Positions 16,760-21,915 of a DNA stretch of 21,915 nt are shown here, piece after piece. Source of the stretch: an uncultured Lachnospiraceae bacterium (GTDB lineage: Bacteria > Bacillota_A > Clostridia > Lachnospirales > Lachnospiraceae); assembly GCA_910577835.1 (NCBI GenBank), contig CAJTOU010000045.1:1-21915 (forward strand). Direction: 5' to 3'. The notes beneath the pieces were generated by a model. That model saw nothing but the letters and a program-made list of their open reading frames with translations, was not told the DNA's origin and did no database searches. Position 1 is the first letter of the stretch. Each line of letters begins with the position of its first letter. Both the position numbers and the translations under genes were made by a program.

Positions 16760-17815
16760 CTATATCAATTCTGCTCCATCTGGTAATGCATATGGAGCTG
16801 TATTTGTTACACCTCTGCTTTTCTCACTCTTTAATGAATCCAGATATTCTCCTTCCGCCTCTCTATAAGCATCGATATCATCTAATTTCTTATTCGCAAT
16901 AATCTTTTCTACGATAGTATAATATTTTGAATCCGCAATTGCCAAATCAATCGCTTCTGCCAATCGCAGATATCTTTTCGCAGTTTTATATTCTCCTGCC
17001 ATAAGCAGATTTCTTATGGAACGAATACAAAACAATGGAGTTCTCCTGATTGCTTCATCTTTATAACTTTGAATATATTCATTATCTTTCGCTAACTGTA
17101 CAAAACGTTGTCTTAACAGATAATATTGCATAGCACCCTTGAGGTTATCATAAGATTTCGAATAACTGCCTATATAACTTCTATAATAACACAATCTTTT
17201 ATCAAAATATAAAAAATCATAATGAAGACAGATACGATACCACAACTCTGTATCAATAGAGGTATCTGCAAAATCTTTAAATGCACCGCCTACCTCTGGA
17301 TTTTCAATACATTCCCTTTTAAAAAGTACCTGTGAAGGCACAAAAGTATTACTCATCAAAAAGACTCTGCATTGACTGATTCCTTTACAAATAAAACTTG
17401 CTCCATAGTAATTTGGAGCATTCGTCACTACTCCCTTATCATCTACCAAATGCATGGCCGAAACTACCATACCTGCAGACGAATAAGCCTCGAACTTCTG
17501 AACACACTCTTCTACAAAGTGCTCATCCAGATAATCATCCGAGGATAAAACAACAATATACTCACCGTGACTCAAAGATATCGCTTTATTATGACTCTTT
17601 ACCACACCAAGGTTTTTTGGATTTTTATACAAAGTAACATTTTCATACTTTTCTACATAGTTATTGACAATCTCTATGGAATTATCAGTTGAACCATCAT
17701 CCACTACTACAATTTCCACATTTTCATATGTCTGACCTACTGCGCTCTCCATAGTTTGTCCAATAAAACGTCCATAATTGTAATTTGGAATTACAATACT
17801 TACTAATGGTTTCAT
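16760..17815 (-). CDS. GT2 family glycosyltransferase
   Basis: This 351-residue GT-A enzyme has VSIVIPNYNYG (5-15), VVVDDGSTDNS (36-46), NLGVVKSHNKA (68-78) and the metal motif SSDDYLDEHF (91-100). A conserved DTELWYRI helix (about 189-196) is typical of GT2 acceptor regions. The C-terminal 120 residues are helical, with TPR-like spacing around AKRYLRLAEAIDLAI, but I cannot confirm repeats. It is the first gene of the long minus-strand operon, with GGAGG 10 bases before ATG 17815 and a sigma-D-like promoter further upstream. Its base composition is less AT-rich than the genes after it and closer to the Pse block. Confidence 0.9.
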   Translation of the reverse strand: MKPLVSIVIPNYNYGRFIGQTMESAVGQTYENVEIVVVDDGSTDNSIEIVNNYVEKYENVTLYKNPKNLGVVKSHNKAISLSHGEYIVVLSSDDYLDEHFVEECVQKFEAYSSAGMVVSAMHLVDDKGVVTNAPNYYGASFICKGISQCRVFLMSNTFVPSQVLFKRECIENPEVGGAFKDFADTSIDTELWYRICLHYDFLYFDKRLCYYRSYIGSYSKSYDNLKGAMQYYLLRQRFVQLAKDNEYIQSYKDEAIRRTPLFCIRSIRNLLMAGEYKTAKRYLRLAEAIDLAIADSKYYTIVEKIIANKKLDDIDAYREAEGEYLDSLKSEKSRGVTNTAPYALPDGAELI

Positions 17816-17891
17816 TATGAGGCACCTCCTTGTTCCTCTTAATTTATTCTTTAATAAAATACTATTTTTTTAAATAATAGCACTATATTAT

Positions 17892-17918
17892 ATATCGGAT
17901 GCTGACACACAAAAATTA
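17892..17918 (-). promoter_or_regulatory. Candidate sigma-D/sigma-28-like promoter of the glycosylation operon
   Basis: On the minus strand TAAT (17915-17918) is followed after 15 bases by TCCGATAT (17892-17899). The Gram-positive flagellar sigma-D consensus is TAAA-N15-GCCGATAT. A TATAAT at 17887-17892 overlaps the -10 region, but its matching -35 (TTTTTG) is poor. The predicted start lies about 70 bp before the GT2 start codon. If real, the promoter would couple the operon to flagellar late genes. Confidence 0.42.
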
Positions 17919-18025
17919 ACATCAGTAAAAAAAATATACTATCCTATTCTTTCCATACAAAATATTTTTGCTTTTCTGATTTCTTATATACAATAGAAAT
18001 CTGCAGTCTATATTAGATTTACACA

Positions 18026-18054
18026 TTGCACCCTGCTGAAAATTATGTTAAAAT
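18026..18054 (+). promoter_or_regulatory. Sigma-A promoter for pseH
   Basis: TTGCAC (18026-18031), a 17-base spacer and TAAAAT (18049-18054) match the housekeeping consensus well. They lie 35 bp upstream of the pseH ATG, which has its own AAAAGGAG ribosome binding site. This is the only plus-strand transcription unit in the window. Confidence 0.7.
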
Positions 18055-18088
18055 CAGTAAAAATATATTTATAAAAAGGAGCAAAATT

Positions 18089-18637
18089 ATGACTATTTTA
18101 AGACCTGTTCACGAAGATGACCTTGAGATGATAATGAACTGGCGCATGTTGCCGGAGATTACAAAATATATGTATACAGACCCAATATTAACTCTAAAAT
18201 CTCAGCAAAAGTGGTTTTATTCCCTGAAAGACAGAACAGATATAATGCCATTTATAATCGAGGTGGATAACATTCCGGCAGGTACTTTAACTATTACAGA
18301 TATCGACTATGTAAACAAACGATGTGCATGGGGATATTATATGGCAGTCCAAGAGAAACGTTCACTTCCACTGGCACTTGCACTGGAATGGAATTTATAT
18401 GATTATGTTTTTGATGTACTTGATATGAATAAACTGACAGGTGAAATATTTTCTTTTAACAAAGGCGTAGTGCGTATTCATCAAATGTGTGGAAGTGAAA
18501 TCGAAGGGGTCCTGAAACAGCATATCTGTAAAAACGGGACCTTTTATGATATTACTATAATGAGTATTCTAAAAGAAAACTGGATGAAATTGCGCAAAAA
18601 ACATTCTTATGAAAAAATCCTTTTTCTTACAAACTAA
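18089..18637 (+). CDS. pseH: PseH-like GNAT N-acetyltransferase
   Basis: This GNAT-fold protein has 182 residues when started at ATG 18089, which has GGAG 8 bases upstream. A longer in-frame reading from 18026 would overlap the promoter. The start LRPVHEDDLEMIMNWR and the following KYMYTDP match PseH. That enzyme acetylates the 4-amino group of UDP-4-amino-4,6-dideoxy-N-acetyl-altrosamine with acetyl-CoA. Further GNAT-type elements are AGTLTITDID, NKRCAWGYYM and an ALALEWNLYDY helix. It sits on the opposite strand to the other pse genes and converges on pseI over a shared terminator. Other NulO acetyltransferases of the same family are possible, but the pse neighbours favour PseH. Confidence 0.88.
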   Translation: MTILRPVHEDDLEMIMNWRMLPEITKYMYTDPILTLKSQQKWFYSLKDRTDIMPFIIEVDNIPAGTLTITDIDYVNKRCAWGYYMAVQEKRSLPLALALEWNLYDYVFDVLDMNKLTGEIFSFNKGVVRIHQMCGSEIEGVLKQHICKNGTFYDITIMSILKENWMKLRKKHSYEKILFLTN

Positions 18638-18681
18638 AAGGATAATAAACTGTTCCCACCTTAAACAGTTTATTATCCTTT
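18637..18681. terminator. Bidirectional terminator between pseH and pseI
   Basis: A perfect 18-bp inverted repeat has arms at 18637-18654 (AAAGGATAATAAACTGTT) and 18664-18681 with a 9-base loop. It lies between two converging genes, and the left arm begins at the last base of the pseH stop codon. AAA/TTT at the stem base gives short U-rich tails in both directions. Confidence 0.88.
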
Positions 18682-18696
18682 ATTCAGACTACATTT

Positions 18697-19746
18697 TTAT
18701 TCGATATACTTCCAATCCATTGGTGTTCCTTTTTTTATGTCACATCTCGCCTTTTTGCCTAATATTTCTTCGTAATATTTTGTATGCATCCCCGCTGCCG
18801 GCCGTATAGACCTGATATTTTCCGGTGAAAAAATCTGCCCTGCGGATATGTCTTTCACCACAAACAACGAGCGGGATTTTGTACGGCTGTCAATCTGAAT
18901 TTCATTCAGTTCATAAGTTACTCTTCCCAATGCTTTCTCCACATTGCGTATTTGTGATACCATATGGGCAAATTCCTCTTTTTCCATAGAAAAAGCTGAA
19001 TCTACGCCGCCATCACTTCGACTTAATGTCATATGCTTTTCAATCATCTTTGCCCCCAGCGCCACACTAGCAATCGCTGTTTCAGTTCCCAGTGAATGGT
19101 CTGACAAACCGGAAATACATTCAAACGTCTGACTGAGATTTGGAATTACTCTTAGATTCATTTGTTCAAATGGTGCCGGATACGCGGAAATACATTTCAG
19201 CAAAATAATATTGTTATTTCCTTCTTCTCTGCAGGTCCTGACTGCAAGGTCAATATCCTCCAGCCATGCAATACCTGTAGACAGGATAATCGGCTTTTTG
19301 GTTCTGGCAATCTTTCGAATAAACGGGATATCATTGATTTCAAAGGATGCCACCTTATAGGCCGGAACATTTAACTCCTCCAAAAAATCTACTGCTGTCA
19401 AATCAAAAGGCGAAGAAAAAAAATCCAGTCCCAAACTGCCAGCATATTCCATAAGCTCCTTCTGCCACTCCCATGGGGTATATGCGGTTTTATAAAGCTC
19501 ATATAAAGTAGTTCCCTCCCAAAGACCTTTCTGTGTCTGAAAAGGTTCTGAATCACAGTCAATTGTAATGGTGTCAGGGGTATATGTCTGAATTTTAACA
19601 GCATCCGCACCCACCTCAGCGGCGGCGGCTATAATTTTTTTGGCCCTTTCAAAATCCATATTATGATTTCCCGACATTTCAGCTACTATGTATACAGGAC
19701 TGTCTTCTGAAATAATATGATTTCCTATTTTCACTTCCTTTTTCAT
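18697..19746 (-). CDS. pseI: Pseudaminic acid synthase
   Basis: This 349-residue NeuB-family protein is clearly of the PseI subgroup. It has AEMSGNHNMDFERAK (22-36), KIQTYTPDTITID (51-63), the GLWEGTTLYELY block (74-85) and AYTPWEWQKELM (88-99). The metal-binding histidines are H217 (GLSDHS) and H238 (EKHMT), and a SAF-like domain lies at about 290-349. It condenses PEP with 2,4-diacetamido-2,4,6-trideoxy-altrose to give pseudaminic acid, which PseF then activates. It lies 157 bp downstream of pseF in AT-rich DNA where I could not identify a convincing promoter, so readthrough from pseF is possible. The ATG has only a distant AAGGG. Confidence 0.95.
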   Translation of the reverse strand: MKKEVKIGNHIISEDSPVYIVAEMSGNHNMDFERAKKIIAAAAEVGADAVKIQTYTPDTITIDCDSEPFQTQKGLWEGTTLYELYKTAYTPWEWQKELMEYAGSLGLDFFSSPFDLTAVDFLEELNVPAYKVASFEINDIPFIRKIARTKKPIILSTGIAWLEDIDLAVRTCREEGNNNIILLKCISAYPAPFEQMNLRVIPNLSQTFECISGLSDHSLGTETAIASVALGAKMIEKHMTLSRSDGGVDSAFSMEKEEFAHMVSQIRNVEKALGRVTYELNEIQIDSRTKSRSLFVVKDISAGQIFSPENIRSIRPAAGMHTKYYEEILGKKARCDIKKGTPMDWKYIE

Positions 19747-19903
19747 ATAGCAATTTTTCCCTTTCTATTTTTCTTTTATCAGATATTGTATTGTTTTATA
19801 TTTAATAATATTTTTAAATATCTACAGATAATATGTATGCTTTTTGCTTTGTTATTCTATATTACCATAGGGGTATATAAATCTGTTCTATTGTGGTACT
19901 TTT

Positions 19904-20605
19904 TTATTTTTTATTTTTTATCATATATTCATATTTTATCTGTGCAATTTCCCAGTCTGTCTCGTTGTCAATATCCTGAACCTCCTGCTCACTTAACACA
20001 TATGGAATAATGTTATCTATAACAATTCCCTGAACCTCTCGATATTTTTCAATATTGATGGCAAAAAACTGACCAGCGTCATGATATATTTTTTCCAAAT
20101 CCTGTGAACGGGTTTTGAAGTTTTCTGGATATTTCATTTTTATGTAAGAATCCTTCATCACATATCCTCTCTGTGGAGGATAGGAAAAAGCAACAACAGG
20201 AAGCACAATTGTACCAGTTTTTGTTTGAATCAGATTCATTGCTTCTGTCAGCTTCTCTTTGGTAACAAATGGTGCAGTTGGATAAATACAGGTTCCAAAA
20301 TCAAATCTTCTTCCTTTTTTTTCATACTCATCTAAAACCTCAAATATAACCTGTGCGGTGGAAGCATAATCTCCGGCTGCTTCCCTGCTTCTCATAAAAG
20401 GTACAGATGCACCATACTTTCGGGCAATCTCAGCAATTTCCTCACTGTCTGTAGAAACCATCACTTCATCAAACAATTCTGACTGAAGAGCTGCTTCTAT
20501 GGCATAACATATAATGGGTCTGCCACAGAATTCTTTGATATTCTTTTTTGGAATTCTTTTACTGCCCCCTCTGGCTGGTATAATGGCTATTTTTTCCTTT
20601 TCCAT
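19904..20605 (-). CDS. pseF: CMP-pseudaminic acid cytidylyltransferase
   Basis: This 233-residue protein begins with the nucleotide-binding signature IIPARGGSKRIPKKNI (8-23). IYPTAPF (about 111-117), YPPQRGYV and DAGQFFA are typical of PseF. It transfers CMP from CTP to pseudaminic acid, making the donor for glycosyltransferases. GGAGG sits 4 bases before ATG 20605. A strong terminator and an IS-like scar separate it from pseB, so it is probably transcribed separately from pseB, although I could not pick its promoter. It differs from the NeuA domain of the fused protein (RGGSKR against RAGSKG), consistent with two NulO products. Confidence 0.95.
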   Translation of the reverse strand: MEKEKIAIIPARGGSKRIPKKNIKEFCGRPIICYAIEAALQSELFDEVMVSTDSEEIAEIARKYGASVPFMRSREAAGDYASTAQVIFEVLDEYEKKGRRFDFGTCIYPTAPFVTKEKLTEAMNLIQTKTGTIVLPVVAFSYPPQRGYVMKDSYIKMKYPENFKTRSQDLEKIYHDAGQFFAINIEKYREVQGIVIDNIIPYVLSEQEVQDIDNETDWEIAQIKYEYMIKNKK

Positions 20606-20706
20606 GCTTCCTCCAATTTTATTATCTCAATTCGCTTACAAAAATAAACAGAAAAGCCGTCTATTTCACTTCAAATAAATAAACTACTCATAGCAGTTAA
20701 ATTTAT

Positions 20707-20745
20707 TTAAAAGCAGAAAAAGGGGTTACTGTTTTCTGCTTTTAA
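20707..20745 (-). terminator. Rho-independent terminator downstream of pseB
   Basis: A 14-bp perfect stem has arms at 20707-20720 and 20732-20745, with core AAAAGCAGAAAA / TTTTCTGCTTTT and an 11-base loop. It lies 45 bp beyond the pseB stop. The minus-strand 3' arm ends in TTTT followed by AT-rich sequence. It may equally belong to the IS-like remnant next to it. Confidence 0.7.
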
Positions 20746-20786
20746 CGAGAAGCCCCCACTTCTTCAGTGGTGGGAGCGCGTCACAA
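20746..20786 (+). mobile_element. Possible IS200/IS605-type end or guide-RNA 3' hairpin remnant
   Basis: Directly after the terminator comes GAGAAGCCCCCACTTC and a loop into AGTGGTGGGAG, an 8-bp stem with one bulged T (20753-20774). From memory, this GC-rich hairpin in AT-rich surroundings resembles the 3' end of IS605/TnpB-associated elements in Clostridia. No transposase gene accompanies it, so it would be a scar. It ends a few bases from the pseB stop codon. The assignment is by pattern recognition only. Confidence 0.45.
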
Positions 20787-20789
20787 TCT

Positions 20790-21773
20790 CTACATTTGAC
20801 TTAATATTTCTTTTAGCTGTTCCACAGAAAGCCACTCTGTATTTGTACCGGAATTATATTCAAATCCCTGTTCTACCCTTTTTCCTCCTTCCAGTACATC
20901 TTTATTCCACCATTCGAAATGCGGATAAATAATATAATGTTTTTCATATTCATACGTATTTGTGGAATCCTCTTTTGTCACCATAACTTCATGCAGTTTT
21001 TCTCCTTCTCTGATACCAACTTCCGGCATCCTGCACCCCGGAAGCATCGCCTGTGCCAGATCTGTAATTTTAAAAGATGGAATTTTCGAAATAAAGGTTT
21101 CTCCACCCTTGGCATCCGATAATGCCTTAATTACCAGTTCCACACCCTGTTCTAAATTAATCCAGAATCTTGTCATTCTGTAGTCTGTAATTGGAAGTTC
21201 ATTTCCGCCTTCTTTAATAATATTGTTGAAAAATGGAATTACGGAACCACGACTACCGGCCACATTGCCATACCTTACTACAGAAAAGCTTAAATCACGA
21301 CTGCCGGCATAAGCATTTGCCGCAATAAAAAGCTTGTCTGATACAAGCTTTGTACCTCCATACAGATTTATCGGATTGACAGATTTATCGGTAGACAAAG
21401 CTACTACTTTTTTTACAGACCTGGAATTTAAAACAGCATCTACAACGTTCATAGCACCATTGATATTTGTCTTTACAGCCTCAATTGGATTGTATTCGCA
21501 GGTAGGCACCTGTTTCATGGCAGCAGCATGAATCACATAATCTACACCGTTTAATGCCACAGAAAGCCTTTCTCTGTCACGGACATCCCCGATAAAAAAA
21601 CGAAGAATTTCTTTATATTCTTTGTACTTATTAGACATTACAAATTGTTTATATTCATCTCTGGAGTAAATAATGAGTTTTTTCGGTTTATAATGAGTTA
21701 AAGCATATTCTACAAAATGATTTCCAAATGAACCTGTTCCACCTGTCACAAGTATAGTTTTTCCGTTTAACAT
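20790..21773 (-). CDS. pseB: UDP-GlcNAc 4,6-dehydratase (inverting)
   Basis: This 327-residue extended SDR enzyme has the NAD-binding TGGTGSFG (10-17) and the SRDEYKQF and FFIGDVRDRERL blocks. The substrate loop is AAAMKQVPTCEYNP, and a YGGTK motif carries the active-site Tyr-Lys pair. RYGNVAGSRGSV and TRFWI are diagnostic for PseB. It converts UDP-GlcNAc to the 4-keto-6-deoxy-arabino sugar, the first step to pseudaminic acid. The expected next gene, the aminotransferase pseC, is absent; instead the 3' end abuts an IS-like hairpin. AAAGGAG lies about 10 bases before ATG 21773. Confidence 0.95.
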   Translation of the reverse strand: MLNGKTILVTGGTGSFGNHFVEYALTHYKPKKLIIYSRDEYKQFVMSNKYKEYKEILRFFIGDVRDRERLSVALNGVDYVIHAAAMKQVPTCEYNPIEAVKTNINGAMNVVDAVLNSRSVKKVVALSTDKSVNPINLYGGTKLVSDKLFIAANAYAGSRDLSFSVVRYGNVAGSRGSVIPFFNNIIKEGGNELPITDYRMTRFWINLEQGVELVIKALSDAKGGETFISKIPSFKITDLAQAMLPGCRMPEVGIREGEKLHEVMVTKEDSTNTYEYEKHYIIYPHFEWWNKDVLEGGKRVEQGFEYNSGTNTEWLSVEQLKEILSQM

Positions 21774-21828
21774 AAAATTTTTCTCCTTTAAGTTATTCAG
21801 CTTGAAAATATTGCATCAAGTATTTTTC

Positions 21829-21837
21829 ATTATATCA
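21829..21837 (-). promoter_or_regulatory. Extended -10 promoter for pseB
   Basis: The minus strand reads TGATATAAT, a perfect TATAAT with a TG dinucleotide one base upstream (extended -10). A weak -35 (TGTACT) lies 17 bases further up, near 21855. The predicted start lies about 50 bp before the pseB ATG. Confidence 0.6.
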
Positions 21838-21848
21838 CAGGCAACGTT

Positions 21849-21915
21849 AAAAGTACAGAGGTGAACTACCCATTGTCTAAAGCCAATGGGCTTCCTGCTT
21901 CATCGACCTCGTAAC
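21849..21915 (+). mobile_element. Possible IS605/TnpB guide-RNA-like scaffold, 5' part (cut by window edge)
   Basis: ACTACCCATTG, a short loop and CAATGGGCTTCC form a 7-bp GC-rich stem, followed by TGCTTCATCGACCTCG running off the window. I recall this arrangement from the region downstream of IS605-type tnpB genes in Clostridia. It points the same way as the hairpin at 20746-20786, which looks like the matching 3' end. No protein is visible here, so the call is tentative. Confidence 0.4.

Noticed and set aside
18026..18088. N-terminal extension of pseH from an upstream ATG-like start
   Set aside because: It would overlap the sigma-A promoter, while ATG 18089 has a good ribosome binding site and begins at the family-typical N-terminus.
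19398..19610. Minus-strand frame inside pseI
   Set aside because: It is another frame of the clearly coding pseI gene, with no independent start signal.
19747..19903. Promoter or hairpin between pseF and pseI
   Set aside because: Several TATAAT-like strings occur in the AT-rich gap, but none has a convincing -35 at the right spacing, and the inverted repeats are weak.

Overview
The window looks like part of a surface-glycan or protein-glycosylation island from a low-G+C Gram-positive bacterium. The evidence is AT-rich DNA, strong AGGAGG-type ribosome binding sites, several GTG starts and sigma-A-like promoters. I infer a motile gut Clostridia/Lachnospiraceae-type organism, but no marker gene proves the taxon. 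Almost everything is encoded on the minus strand. No gene-free stretch exceeds 300 bases; the largest is the 273-bp divergent promoter region at 17816-18088. I saw no tRNA, rRNA, CRISPR or intact transposase gene.

Reading the minus strand from right to left, there are two blocks. Block A (about 18.0-21.9 kb, visibly richer in G+C) carries pseudaminic acid genes: pseB, pseF, pseI and, on the plus strand, pseH. pseC and a stand-alone pseG are not in the window. pseB is flanked by hairpin sequences that resemble the ends or guide-RNA scaffolds of IS200/IS605-type elements. pseH and pseI converge on a shared bidirectional terminator.

Block B (17815 down to 1) reads as one long, tightly packed operon of 16 genes in very AT-rich DNA. 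It begins with a GT2 glycosyltransferase preceded by a sigma-D (flagellar)-like promoter. Next come a COG5610-type HAD protein, a second GT2, a DUF4422 glycosyltransferase, a small membrane-anchored Rossmann protein and a GT4. A UDP-GlcNAc to UDP-GlcNAc3NAcA set follows (wbpA, wlbA, wbpD and wbpE homologues) with a formyltransferase inserted in it. The left end holds a GT-B transferase, a second membrane-anchored Rossmann protein, a fused CMP-nonulosonate synthetase/PseG-like hydrolase, a second NeuB-type synthase and a truncated radical SAM gene. Together these would supply CMP-pseudaminic acid, a second CMP-nonulosonate and a diacetamido (or acetamido-formamido) glucuronate to five transferases. 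No flippase or polymerase is seen, which fits cytoplasmic modification of a protein such as flagellin better than capsule export, though this is inference.

The most striking observation is that two genes are out of frame at homopolymers by the same amount. The DUF4422 glycosyltransferase is broken at a G9 tract and the sugar formyltransferase at an A7 tract. One extra base in either tract restores a full-length, family-like protein. Slipped-strand phase variation, programmed -1 slippage, true decay and sequencing undercall are the competing explanations. A second theme is a Rossmann-like module with an IAIYGMG-type loop and an acidic D-(K/S)-N-type motif. It recurs in five proteins: twice alone behind a membrane anchor and three times fused to a transferase or HAD enzyme.
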